64,000 nt of DNA from Ostrinia nubilalis (taxonomy: Eukaryota; Arthropoda; Insecta; Lepidoptera; Crambidae): assembly GCF_963855985.1 (NCBI RefSeq), contig NC_087111.1, forward strand, positions 5,957,001 to 6,021,000. The letters are read 5' to 3'. A program made the translations under genes and the position numbers. Below are positions 20,590 to 32,311 of this stretch, piece after piece (the first letter of the stretch is position 1; the number at the start of each line of letters is the position of its first letter). Below the pieces are notes generated by a model that was not told where the DNA came from, ran no database searches, and was given only the letters and a program-made list of their open reading frames with translations.

Positions 20590-21017
20590 GTAGTATTGCC
20601 CGCGGCTTCACCCGCTTGAAATTTAGTTTGTCACAGATCGTCATAAATTATAGCCTATACATTGTTATTCTGGTCGACGCCAGGGCTGGATGAGCGTCGC
20701 TGTCGCTGGCGACAGGGTCTTCTGGTTCAGGGTTCATGGCGTAGGTCTCAGGCAAAATGAAATCTACTCGTAGAAATTAATAAACTCAGTGTATTAACGA
20801 AAATAATTACACACAGCACTAGAGTCGTATCGGAACTGAGTGAACCAAAGGTCTTGCGATAGGAACGTCCGACCCGAGTGATAGTTGAACACAGACTGCC
20901 TAGTACTGCTGTACTGTACTGTAAAGTTTCATCAAAATCTGTTCAGTAGTTTTTGCGTGAAAGTGTAACAAACATCCAGACATCCACACAAACTTTCGTA
21001 TTTATAATATTAGTAAG
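20590..21017 (-). mobile_element. Helitron copy carrying ~250 bp of foreign sequence
   Basis: The minus strand begins CTTACTAATATTATAAATAC and ends in the GCCCGCGG hairpin region at 20595. Between the conserved 3' part (to ~20660) and 5' part (from ~20920) lies a GC-richer ~250-base segment absent from other copies, either an insertion or a captured fragment. Confidence 0.6.
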
Positions 21018-21202
21018 ACTAGTAAAAAGTAAGATAGTAAGATGAATTATTTTAGTTATTTGTTTACTTATAATAATATTTATTTATTTATTTCTTAGCT
21101 CTGTCTGATAATGGATCTGGAGGAGATGCAATGGCCACCTCCGTAACAAAACAATAGAACCATATGGAGTTTGGGCTTGTGTGATTCGCCTTGACGAATA
21201 TT

Positions 21203-21439
21203 TCGTATCCAGGGTCCGATGATGGAGCTGTAAGGGGTCAGATTTTTTTTTTCACTATGTGACTGTCTTTATTTTGTACTTAATATATTTTACATATTAT
21301 ACCTATTCGTGTTTCATTATTCGTATCCAGGGTCCGATGATGGAGCTGTAAGGGGGCAGATTTATTTTTCACTATGTGACTGTCTTTATTTTATACTTAA
21401 TATATATTTTACATATTATACCTATTCGTGTTTCATTAT
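21203..21439. repeat. tandem duplication, two ~118-bp units
   Basis: The units 21203-21320 and 21321-21439 both run from TCGTATCCAGGGTCCGATGA to TTCGTGTTTCATTAT. They differ by single bases and a 2-base indel, which indicates a recent local duplication. Confidence 0.9.
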
Positions 21440-22010
21440 GAATCGAAATATAAAAGACTTAATAAACTCTATTAAAAATTTAAATTAATTAATCAAGTTT
21501 GAATACCTCATTCTACCTTAAAATTAATAACTTAAATCAAGTCTTAATACGGTCACGGCTCAAGATTTTTTTGTCCATTTCAGCGTTCTTTTTACTCTTT
21601 TGACGTTGCGTTGACAGCTTTTACCTAAATTCGCGCGGAATATTTTTGTGAAATGGCTCTTAACACTTCACTGTAGTTAATCTTACAGATTGATTGAAGT
21701 CCCATGAAAAAGTAAGCTTATTTTAAAGCAGACGCTCTCAAAAGTTGCGTTTATACTGACACTCTTATGCTTACATTTTTCAGTGGCCATTCACCAAAGA
21801 GTTATTACAGTTACATTTTTCACCGTTTAGCAGCCGGAAGTATGAAATCTGGGCATGAATTCTGAAAGCTGACGAGTCGTGAAGCTCACGTAACGACTCC
21901 CATCCAGGAAATGACGTAACGGGCGCGGTTAGGGTGTATTCACACCAGTACTTATGCGCAATTCGTCTTCATTACAATTTAGCTATCTTATTGTAGTACG
22001 CAGAACTGAC
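21440..22010. other. intergenic DNA, no gene recognised
   Basis: AT-rich. Nothing recognisable apart from short repeats. Confidence 0.4.
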
Positions 22011-22300
22011 GGCCGATGGGGCAGCAAGGTTCTGGAATGGAGGCCGCGTACCGGAAAACGCAGCGTGGGACGTCCACCTACAAGGTGGACCGACGACATC
22101 GTAAACCTAAAGAGGATTTAGGACGCTATTTGGATCAAATATGTAATTGCTCAATAATGAATAATAAATAAATAAATAAATAAATAAATAGTAGGGAAGC
22201 GCTGGACGCAGGCCGCTACCAATCGATCAACGTGGAAAGCATTGGGGGAGGCCTATGTTCAGCAGTGGACGTCCTATGACTGAAATGATGATGATGATGA
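22010..22300 (+). mobile_element. RTE LINE tail, interrupted by an (AATA)n-tailed insert
   Basis: Plus-strand remnants of GRWGSKVLEWRPRTGKRSVG and RWTDDIV are followed, after an insert, by the QQWTS-type end and (GATGAT)n. The insert (about 22107-22190) ends in six to seven AATA units and splits the frame immediately after GACATCGTAAA. It looks like the 3' tail of another retroelement. Confidence 0.75.
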
Positions 22301-24030
22301 TTGTTCGTCATTGATAGGATATAAGCATGCTGTAAGTCTAAGTGATGTTTTGGTATGTGTAGCATTATTCTCAGTAGAGTCAGCATTAAGCAGCAAAAAG
22401 AAGAGTTTGTTTCTTCATTTAGTGATTTCGATATTTTTCTAAAACAAAACTTCATCAACAACTCTAGTTCTGATGTAAAATCGATTTTTCTTCTCTTTAA
22501 TTTTGCATAAGAAAAGCGTTTATTGCTCAGGGATTTTTAAAATGTTCACTGGTGTAGATTTACCTTTACGACAAAGTAAGCAAGAAGGTTTTCATCACGG
22601 TTTCGAGTTTCATGACATTTCATGAAGTTTATACTTTGGATTAGGAAGACAGAACAGATGATTAAAATGTTATGTGAGTTAGAGAGAAGTAAACAAAACA
22701 TTAAATAGAGTAGAACTACACTGAACTGTCCTTTATTTGACACTGACAGGGGGCCACCGTCAATAGCGGATCGCTAGTTTTTGCCACGGTGGAAACCATG
22801 TAGTTGAACGAAGATAGTGGCGCCCTTCTGTGAATGTCGTCGGTGGGACATTTCAGTGTAGTTCATCTATAATAGACATGTTGACACCACCAATCGATTG
22901 ACGTACTTTTTAAAACTGTCAAAACGAAACTCTCCCATAGATTTTGTATGGCACTACAAGCAAGTGAGGTCACTATTTTGTCAACTCAATTAAACTACTT
23001 TTTTCAATTACATTGCGAACAAAAATCGTAATTTACAGGTAATTTAAAATTAAATAAGTTTTTAAGACCAGAATGAAGGGCCTTCTAAAAAAAGTTGTGG
23101 TTTCGAATTATTGGGGCCTAGTACGCACATTACACCGATTTGGTATCGGCCAATTTTTCATACAAATTAGAATCTGACCGCACTATCGGCCGACAAAAGT
23201 CTGTAGTCTGGGAGTCTAAAACTACATTTCCTAATATATTGATGAATTGATATTTACCCACAATAGTCAGAATCTGACACTGACCGAGTACCCCATCTAA
23301 GGCATTAGCAATGTCTAACAATGAGTAATATACGTATAAACAGACAGTTTGTGTAAAAATGATCATTCAGGGCATGTTTACAATAACGCTGGCTGGCCAT
23401 GATTTATTGCTTGTAGGCACCAAATATTAGGGTTGAGCTAGCTTATATGGGTAGGGTTGTCAATAAGATAATAAAGAAATATGCACCAAGAAAATTAAAT
23501 GACAAGTATTATGAGATCGTATACCTTCTATTATTATAAATTACTTCTTAAAGTAACTCATAAACGCGTCGGTTTTAAAAGCTTACAAAAGTAATATGTG
23601 TCAAAAATGTACAGGTAATACTGATTTAATAGGTGATCGGACACTATTTTAGACATAATTCCTTGGACCAAAACTGAAAATGTTATATGGAATGCTGGCT
23701 TAGATCGTTGATTTTATTTCTATGATTTAAACTCAATAATGAGTCGATCATTTGACTCTAAAAAAAACCAATCTACAAGTGACTTTAAACGTGGGTATAT
23801 CATACAAGCATTATGACAGTTTTAAAAAAGTATCTCAGTTGACTGGTGGTATCGTATCTCCATTATTTAAATGTGTTAGTGGTAATAAATAGTTGTGTCG
23901 CTGTACAAGTTATATTAAAACCACATCACATAAGTGTAGTGTATATGCAGTGCCTGCCTGATGAAGAGAAGTGTTTTAAATCAAAGTAAGTATACATCGA
24001 CTAAGATGCAGGATCGGTTGTTAAGGAATT
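22300..24030. other. intergenic DNA with one MITE-like relic
   Basis: No gene is recognised. Segment 23110-23212 carries TATCGGCCAATTTTTCATAC and ACTATCGGCCGACAAAAGTC, related to the 8-bp-TSD MITE at 15128. Confidence 0.45.
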
Positions 24031-24034
24031 TTTT

Positions 24035-24085
24035 ATCGGAGGCCTTGTCCAGCAGTGGACGTCATTTGTCTGAAACAAACGAACG
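24035..24085 (+). mobile_element. RTE LINE tail, (GAAC)n subtype
   Basis: GGAGGCCTTGTCCAGCAGTG is followed by GTCTGAAACAAACGAACG, matching the tail subtype at 2.78 and 42.78 kb. Confidence 0.6.
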
Positions 24086-24120
24086 CATCAACTCAAATAA
24101 AATATTTAGCAATATTAGGC

Positions 24121-24418
24121 CGGGATGCACCATTTTACTTTCATCATCATCATCTCATCCACAGGATGTCCACTGCTGAACATAGGCCTCCCCCAATGCT
24201 TTCCATGTTACCCTGTTGGTAGCGGCCTGCGTCCAGCGCTTTCCCGCTACCTTTACGATGTCGTCGGTCCACCTTGTGGGTGGCCGTCCCTCGCTGCGTT
24301 TTCCGGTACGCGCCATTTTACTTTAGCTTTAACAAACGTCAAAAATCTGTTAAACTCCATACAAAAAGCACCGGTTAACGTAATAGTAGTTACGATGAAA
24401 GTTAGGTGGTGCAACTTA
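24121..24418. mobile_element. MITE family B copy split by an RTE insertion
   Basis: The left tip (GATGCACCATTTTACTTT) and the body (from 24313, ending AGGTGGTGCAAC) form one element once the RTE fragment at 24142-24312 and the duplicated target are discounted. Confidence 0.8.
24142..24312 (-). mobile_element. RTE LINE insertion (5'-truncated) with 12-bp target duplication
   Basis: CCATTTTACTTT occurs at 24130-24141 and 24313-24324, directly flanking the fragment. On the minus strand it runs from the RTGKRS region to the QQWTS-type end, then (GATGAT)n. This shows the usual integration mode of the family: short, 5'-truncated copies with duplicated targets. Confidence 0.88.
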
Positions 24419-24645
24419 GACTTAGTAAATTGTGGCAGCCCTGGCTGTACAAAACTTCATGTAAAGTAGTGATACATCTTCTAACTGGACCAACATTGGC
24501 TGCGATAGTTCTTGGCAGACCCAGAGGCGATTACGAAGAATATTTCAATTTCTATTCCGAGAAATAAAAGTGGTTTTGCATGTTACATAGTTTTCGTATA
24601 GATTATAATAGGGATGTTTCCTGGGTCAAAAAGCAAGAGTTTTAA

Positions 24646-24905
24646 TTAGTCCGTCAGTTAACTTATCAAAAAATACTCTACACGTATTTTTCACTTTTTC
24701 AAACTAATGAAAATTTAAAGAGATAAAGCGCCCCAAAGTTCATAAGAAGAGGCCCGTGACGTTAATGCGTGCGTAAAAGTGCCGCACGTTGTGACGTCGT
24801 GCGGAACTTCAACGCACCATAACTATGTAATTATTTGTTAGATTGACAAATAAAAATACATATAAATGTGTCCAATATTTTTTGATATTAAACATGACGG
24901 ACTAA
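24646..24905. mobile_element. MITE, family C (TTAGTCCGTCA termini)
   Basis: The ends TTAGTCCGTCA and TGACGGACTAA are inverted. The centre is a GC-rich palindrome (CGCACGTTGTGACGTCGTGCG). A second copy lies at 62701-62938. Confidence 0.75.
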
Positions 24906-25044
24906 AAAATTTTTTTTAGGAAACTAGCCTATTATACAAGAAGATGAGGCAAGTTAATTTTTGATAGCATCGTCTGACTGAAAATATTGTAAAACCCTAG
25001 TCAATAATGTGAGACAGTCAGACACCGCGGAGGCTCAGCAACAT

Positions 25045-25165
25045 CATTATCATCACTTCAGCTATAGGACGTCCACTGCTGAACATAGGCCTCCCCCAAT
25101 GATTTCCATAATGACCGGTTGGTTGGTAGCGGCCTGCTACCTTTATGAGATCGTTGGTCCACCAC
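25045..25165 (-). mobile_element. RTE LINE tail fragment
   Basis: It contains CATCATTATCATC, GTCCACTGCTGAACATAGGC and GGTAGCGGCCTGC, the conserved minus-oriented tail. Confidence 0.75.
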
Positions 25166-27470
25166 CTTATGCTTTAATTAACTAGGTATATTAAAAATGT
25201 TAAAATGCGTTTCTTAAAGTTACGGTTTCTTCCTCTAGCCTGGTGATTGGCGTTCCGGACCACTACGCTAGCTGCAGGTTGAATTGGAATCCTGCTGCTG
25301 GGGGTAAGTAAATCCTAGTTATATATAAATCCTTTTTTTTAAAATAGAGAAGTTGCGGCAACCTAAATCTAATTTTCCAAACACTTTAATCTTATAACAA
25401 TTCAATTTCATTTTCCATTTGGAATACTTACCTTCACCAAGCAGTGTGAGCGAATACCTCAACCTCGGTTGCTCAAAAAGCTGAGCGTACATCAAAGTAC
25501 ATACATACATTTTTGTTGGAAAATAGCCTTTATTGCAACGAAATAAGACGCTTGATGTGCTGTCGTCTACAAAACGTCACAATAATGCCTGAGTCGTTCC
25601 CTCATGTGCCGAGTTCGGGTCGGGACTTACAGGATTGGTAGTGGTTTATAAAACAAGTGAAGTTGTATAGAAACAAACAAAGGAAAAATGATGTTATTCT
25701 TCGAAAATATCTTTAACATTTTAGAGAACACACCAGTATTTTGTGATTACCTTTACTAAGATCCCTCCGTTGTAAGGTTAATTAAGGAGAGTCCTCATCT
25801 AAATATTGGTGAAGTGTTTAAAAGGTATCGAACTAGAGACCCAACAATCCGATAGGTGCTACAGTACCTCTTGATATTTTTTTATGACTGTGTTAAAAGG
25901 TTGGTTGACGTGCTAACCTTAATCACACCGTAACTGTCATCTAGGTATTTGTTTTAAAATAAATTTTTTATTTACTTCTATGACTACCTCAAAACTGGAG
26001 TCTATAATGTTGATCATCATTATCATCAGATATTTAGTCTCCTCCACTGCAGGGGCACGACCCTCTAATTTACTAGAGTCCATTATAGAGGATTTGGCTT
26101 ACATTCCCTACGCGCTGGCCAAACGGTCCACGTTTGTCTAAAGGTAGTTTAAGTGAGTTTCCATACGTCTCCGCTCGTCTTCCCAATATAACCCTGCACC
26201 AAATGCACCACAGTTCTAATGCTTGCATTTCGGCATACCGCTGACTCCAGCCCTGATGCATGCAGGCATAATCGACCGTCCACTGCACATTCTAACTGCA
26301 TTCTATGCTACGCCACTCAAACACTAATGCCGTTAGTGCTAAGATCCAGAATCGCCTGTCGGAATTTTAATACCGTTTTAGAGGGTATGGAGTTAGGGAT
26401 GACGGGTAGTGTATCGATGAAATGAAGTTCATCTATGTTTTTGAGATTGTTTTAAATATCTTTAGCAAACCCAATATCGATATAAAAATGGTATTTCTAA
26501 ATAAAGCGTCACAGTAGCAGTACTTAGCTATGCGTCCAAGATTACTTAAGTTTACTCCAAGAAAACATTTTAAATGTTCCAGTCCTAAATTAAAACAAAC
26601 AGTTTTGTTTACTTATTATGGCTATTGAGGGTTTTTCTCACACATGATATTTAAGTAAGTAGATATTATGTCAGTTGAAAAATCCCTGCTTAGGGTCACC
26701 ATTTTTCAATGTGATCGTATATAAGTCTGTCGATATTAACGCATATCGATAATTCGGCATCACTATTAGGTCTTGCAAGGCTCATGTCGTTGCAATATAG
26801 GTAGTTTATGTATTTAGTGATACGGCTATGAAGGTGTATAATGTCTTCACTAGAATGTTAATAGTAGAAGGTTGTTTGGGCTGAACAAGAGATCGTTTAA
26901 GTAAATAAGTAATTTTATTAGGTAAGTAAGTACACATGGCCACAGTTTTAACTATCCATTTCCGTTTTTGTTCTCGCTCTCCTCAAATGGTGATTCTTTG
27001 CGATAGAACGAGACGACATGACCGGCAATGGGCAGTTAACACTGTTGCCGATAGTACCTACATCATTTAGCAATACATTAAATGTTACACAAATATTCTT
27101 TCTCACCAGTTACATTTGCTTCCCTCGGAAATCGGGATAGGAACTCGCTACCAAAATGAAAATGAGCTTGTTTTGTAATAAGTATAATGTACAGATCTCA
27201 ATCTGTTTTGTAGCTCTTAACTTTCTCAAAAATACCTATATTTTACTTAAATCAACTTTTCACAAGGTTTTCCTGACAAACTAAATAGCATCCAATAAAA
27301 TGACATTAATTTATTAATCATTGGAAATAATGACTTAACTTTTACCTAACTCAGTAATTAAACTTTGAAAGACAGGAAGTACTACCTACCTTAATAATAA
27401 ATTACATCGGACATCTAAAGTCAAAGGCTTTTATTAACACCTTAAACCTTTAATATTATGTACAATTATA
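25166..27470. other. intergenic DNA, no gene recognised
   Basis: AT-rich. A LINE-like CATCATTATCATC tail with degraded sequence at 26010-26110 may be another retroelement relic, and a similar segment occurs near 53460-53530. Confidence 0.4.
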
Positions 27471-27883
27471 TGATCAAACGAACTTACCAAGTGAAGTTCG
27501 ATCTGAATTATCCTGTTTTCGCCGAAGAGATTTATTTTACCGTGTAGTACCCCTGTACGACAAGCCAATCCGCACACAATATTCAGCGCAGTAGTATAAA
27601 AAACAAAAGAGCGGGCAACCCCACCCCTACCACGCTGTGGGCTCGGTGTCCGAGCGGTCTCATTCCTTTGTGCGCACGCGCAACGACCGCACGCAGTATA
27701 AGAAAAATGCTTAAGTGACGTCACCAGGACGTTTTTACCGACAAAAAACGTAATTATTTTAAGTTGTGCAGTGTAGTGACGAGAATTAGACCCAACACAA
27801 GGTTGGTTGTAACAACTATTTTGTGCAAGTGCTCGTACATTTTTATTATAAGCGTTGTGACACGACGCGTAACTTTGACCCAT
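27450..27883 (-). other. open frame at the outer end of the left arm
   Basis: A minus-strand frame from the ATG at 27883 encodes a Cys-rich 149-residue product not resembling any family I know (start MGQSYASCHNAYNKN). Its mirror at 37048-37467 is also open. It crosses the outer terminus and the GGTAAGT site, so it may be a 5' exon, or non-coding and merely free of stops. Confidence 0.35.
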
Positions 27884-27894
27884 TTTTAGCTCCA

Positions 27895-28235
27895 AGTTAA
27901 CGCGCGATGTTAACCAGTAGCCATTTTTTGCTCCGAGGTAATGCGAGATGTTACCCAGTAGCCATTCTTTTGCTCCGAGGTAATGCGAGATGTTACCCAG
28001 TAGCCATTTTTTTCTCCGAGGTAATGCGAGATGTTACCCAGTAGCCATTTTCTGCTCTAGCGAGTTAATACGAGATATTAACCAGCAACCACTTTATATT
28101 CGGTCATTTTTGCGGGTCATTTTTTAACCAGTAGCGTTAATACAAGATATTAACCAGCAGCCACTTTATGTTCGGTTATTTTTTAACCAGTAGCCGTTTT
28201 TTGCTCTAGCGAGTAAAAACGAGATATTAACTACC
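27895..28235. repeat. array of ~42-bp palindrome-bearing repeats, left arm
   Basis: Three consecutive units start CTCCGAGGTAATGCGAG at 27931, 27973 and 28014, followed by diverged ones. Each unit contains GGTAATGCGAGATGTTACC or GTTAATACGAGATATTAAC, a dyad with a 4-9-base centre, then a CCAGTAGCCATTTTT spacer. Such subterminal dyads are what one expects for DNA-binding sites. Confidence 0.85.
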
Positions 28236-28475
28236 GAGATAGCCAGGTATTGTAATATTATTCACTTTTACGAGTTAAGTATCTTCTTTTCGGCCATTTT
28301 TAAAAGCCGTAAAAACAGAACATAATGAGCTCATACAGAAAAATGTTGCGTTTCTACGAAACTACCCACATTAAGAGCTTGCCTTCTTGGCCTTACATCT
28401 TATGAACCATCAACCGTCTTGGAGCCTGATGACCCGGCGCCGCGGACGCACTCGCCCCAGTCGAGCCTCCGCCTG

Positions 28476-28483
28476 CTTTTATA
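28476..28483 (-). promoter_or_regulatory. TATA box in the left arm
   Basis: TATAAAAG on the minus strand is followed 25-35 bases downstream by a GC-rich candidate start region. Transcription would run outward through the 42-bp repeats and the open frame. It is mirrored at 36447-36454. Confidence 0.45.
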
Positions 28484-29039
28484 ACGACCGATGACCCTGT
28501 GGCCATACACATTGTTCAATGCTACAAAGGGTAACTGAATGATTTTGTTGTTTTGTATTTTTATACATTACACCAATCGATATTGGTCTAAATACAAAGG
28601 CTAGTAAGAAAGAAATAAGTATCAGATCAAAATTCAAAGTGCATTTATGTAGATTCATTACTTGCTATTATAAGGTCAGAATAAAAGATCCTAAATAAAC
28701 CTTAGGCCGGTTTGTTGACCGAACCGAGTCGAAGTGGAAATAAATCCCTACTTTATATATGAAGTATGACAATATGTCGTTTTTTCTATGCAACGACTCA
28801 TATTAACTGACATTGTGATTTTGAGTACATATCAGTCTCACATTTTTTTTGTTGGAAACTTACAAAGATCTTTCTACATTTCCGGTCGGTCGACCAATTA
28901 CATCGACGGTCGACAACTATAACTCATTATAATCCTCTAAAACGGGAAAAGAGGTATTTATTTGATATGACAACTAATCCAGGCTGCTGCACTGAATATA
29001 TAATTAAGCTTTAGCCGTTCGCATAACTGTGTGAATCGA

Positions 29040-29290
29040 GGCTTTATACAGAGGCCGTACCGACAAGCTACGCCCTGCTGTATGGTATGATGGGCTAAGA
29101 CCTATCACCCGCCCGCGGCGCAACCACGCCACCTTCCACAAGCGCAGGCGCCGTTATTTACGCCGCAGCGCCGCGCCGCCGCCGCCGCATGCCCAGCGCT
29201 GCCAGCGCAACGCGGGAAGGGCCATTAAAGACCGACCAGAACACCAAGGTAACCCGCGTCCCTAGACGACGCGCCATCTATGTACAGGTA
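29040..29290 (+). other. GC-rich island with short open frame and splice donor, left arm
   Basis: A CpG-rich block, very unlike the AT-rich surroundings, contains an ATG at 29189 and a 33-codon basic frame (PSAASATREGPLKTDQNTK) ending at CAG|GTATGT. It resembles a host first exon with its promoter. Mirrored at 35630-35890. Product not recognised. Confidence 0.45.
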
Positions 29291-30954
29291 TGTGCTGGCC
29301 GCTTAAAATATTGTTATTTTAAATGCAATGTACCTAATATCCGGTTACAGAATTTATTGTACCGAGATACCTATTCGATTCCCGATTCGAACCCAGATGA
29401 TTTTTTTCATAATCATCATAACCATGCGAGTAAACATAATTAATTATACATAACAAATAATTATACACGTCGGCGCAGAGACGTTGATATTAAGAATATT
29501 CTTAATCGCACCCGTCGACACGAGTACATTCTGAGATTACCCACTTGTTAAAAAAAAAAAAAATGTTCCTAGATGGTGGACTTAGATAGCGTTTATATAA
29601 GATGCTAAACAAAGTTTATGTGGTTTAAGCACTTCAAAAGGGATGATATTTTAACCGCAATTAAACTTTTAACAAAAGATTCATTTATGGTTTAAAGAAA
29701 CTTATTACTAATATAATATGTTTATTACATAAACACGATAGCCACTGAAAAGCAAATAGAATTATGGTCTTATTTTAACGGATGCTTGTTTTGTATCTGA
29801 ACAAACAGGCAACATTTTTGTTTGTCTCTTTGCGGCCTTTCTTTAGCCCTGATATTTTTACAAAGTTTATTTTTTTATTCATGACGTCTCACCAGCTTGT
29901 ATCTATAAATAATAGATAAAATCTAAGAGCTTCCTTAAACTGTATCGGTATCGGTACATAAGATGACGTCATTTTTTCTTGTATTGGAAAAACATTATTA
30001 TGTAGGTTTGTACCTACTAATCAATGTATGATTAATGCTAATAATACTATTGATAGTCTTACAAAGTAAGGCTTCATCATCATTATTATTATTTATTTAC
30101 TAAAAAAAAAAAAAAAAGGTCAGTTTTAATTCCATGTACTGTTTTACAATTGGTTCGTATAAATTATTTATGTATAACGTTAGAATTCTCATAAGAAGAG
30201 ATGCGACATCATGAAATACATTGAATCATTTCTTATCTTGCTAAATCTTTTAGACAAGCAAAGTATCTTATTATGCGTTAAAGCGATAATAACTATGCCT
30301 TTATAAATATAACACAATAATAATTACATTGTAATCAATGTAATAGAAAATTATTGACGCATCAAAAAATAAATCGGGCCGCTTGTAATAACAACCGGAC
30401 TAGTGGACTTTGGTCAGTCAAAGAACGAATCAACCACATAAAATAAACTATGTATTATGTAGGTACCTACCAGTACTACCACTACTTGTAACCTTTAGTC
30501 TAGATTAAGGACATTTTTTAATAATACCAAAAAATAATGCGATATTATTTTACGAATTGATAACGCTGCCACAAACTCATAATAATGAATGAGTCTTTCT
30601 TCCCTTTCTATGAAGTATAAATTGAGAATTAGTATTTTGTTATTTTTTCTTAGCATGATTATAAAAATTCAATCATCACAGTCATAATACTGAAGCTGAC
30701 TGGATCAAGGTGTCTGAATAAAGACACGGAGTAGGAGCTTGGTTTAATATTGTCTCAGAAAATGTTAGACGCTTTGGTTTCTGTACATGACATAAACCTA
30801 TTTTTTGTTTCTTGAACTTTGTTTGATATTTAGTCATAATTCATATTTTATCGTCTGGCGTAGAGATTTCTACACGATTAACATGAATTAATTCCAATTA
30901 ATTCGCCTTAGAATGGCGACCATTTTTTTTTAGACGTTAATACGTTATTTCACT

Positions 30955-30975
30955 AAAAAATAAATAAATAATAAA

Positions 30976-31008
<33 letters not shown>

Positions 31009-31019
31009 AAAAAAAAAAT
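30955..31019. repeat. AT simple-sequence tract, left arm
   Basis: (AAAT)n, (AAT)n and then a ~22-base poly(A). The corresponding tract in the right arm at 33930-33965 is shorter, showing replication slippage after the arms separated. Confidence 0.85.
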
Positions 31020-31139
31020 AGAATGCTGGGGCAACAGGTACATCAGTAGTACCATATTGCCCATTTAAGCTTACCTTTCCTTTGCAGTAAGTTTTGTATT
31101 TGGCAGTCGTGGATCAAACAAAACGTACCAGACTCCGCT

Positions 31140-31410
31140 ATACACTCCGCAAATAATAAATAAATATCCTTCCTTCGACATTTACACTACGCTCCTAGTC
31201 CCAAACACTGAGCAAAGCTATGGGTCCTAGACAACGGATATAAACATACTTAAATACCGTTTTTATATACATAAGTACATATTATACATAGTAACACCTA
31301 GACCCATCACAGAAATTAAAATGTATCAATTCAATTTCTGCCCGGCCGGGGATCGAACCCGGGACCTCTCGGCATAGTAGTCCGTTTTGAAACCACTACA
31401 CTAAATGACT
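31140..31410 (-). mobile_element. tRNA-derived SINE, left arm
   Basis: The minus strand has a tRNA-like head with A-box-like GGTGTAGTGGTTT-type sequence and B-box GGTTCGATC, then a conserved body (TATGTTTATATCCGTTGTCT, reversed). The same family is at 33540-33815 (mirror) and 45513-45790. Confidence 0.75.
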
Positions 31411-32311
31411 GACAAATAAATATTTTTACAATGCTCAATTACATCATTGTACCTACCTTACTCTATTTTCTTAGCATATTCTAAAGTCGGGTGCATCCTA
31501 TAATAACATTAAATAACCACCGCTTAGCAATATCGTTAGTGAGATCATATAATTTATTGAAATATATAATTATTTAAATAAATAATATAATTTATAGGTC
31601 AGGTTTCAAGAATCAAAAGATTGCTATTAAAAGGTGCTACTAAATAGAAACCAAACTTTTTCCTCGCAACAGTGTTACTTGGAATCCAAATTAATACTGT
31701 TTTGGAATACTGGTCAAACTGTATCCAAATAAATTAATAAGTTTTAATTAACCACATTATTTATTTATTAATTAAAATGCAAGTGAGCTTATGTTTTACA
31801 ACAATCAGAGTGTTAGCTTTGCAGTCACTGTGATCGATTCGGTGTTAACCACTACCGTCGTCAAGCTCAGTTCTGAGATGAAACTGGATAAATATAGGAA
31901 AGGAGTGTCGACACGAGGGTGTTCGGCCCACACAGCACGCGACACGCGGCAGTATTGCCTGCGGTTTGCGCCGCTGTCAACGTTGATACAATTAGCCAGT
32001 GTGCTGGATAGACAGGATGCTCTGTCAACTGTCTTGGCAACTTTTTACAATCAGTAGTCGTACTTAACAGTTAATAGAAGTACAAATAAATGTATATAAT
32101 AATACTCTATAATGAACAAAATCTTGTTGAGACCGTGATACTTGTTATTGTTATGAATAAGTGATGCAATACGATTATAATACAAAAATATTGCTTTATT
32201 ATGTATTTAGTACATTGACATTTACTCTCTTAACCATTTAACATGGACATTGATCCATGCTCTAAACATCTACATGGTAAAATAAATCTCGGAGGCGAAA
32301 GCAGGATAATT

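Larger units (their letters stand above)
27506..32311 (+). mobile_element. 4.8-kb unit, left arm of the palindrome
   Basis: From the outer (left) end inward the unit contains an open frame (27450-27883, minus), the 42-bp repeat array (27895-28235), a TATAAAAG box on the minus strand (28476-28483), a GC-rich island (29040-29290), AT-rich sequence, a simple-repeat tract (30955-31019), a SINE (about 31140-31410, minus) and the inner 42-bp end at 32270-32311. A 35-base motif (27471-27505) precedes the outer end. Confidence 0.85.

Noticed and set aside
27895..28235. CRISPR-like array
   Set aside because: Repeats are tandem without unique spacers, lie in an animal genome and are mirrored in the other arm; no cas genes.
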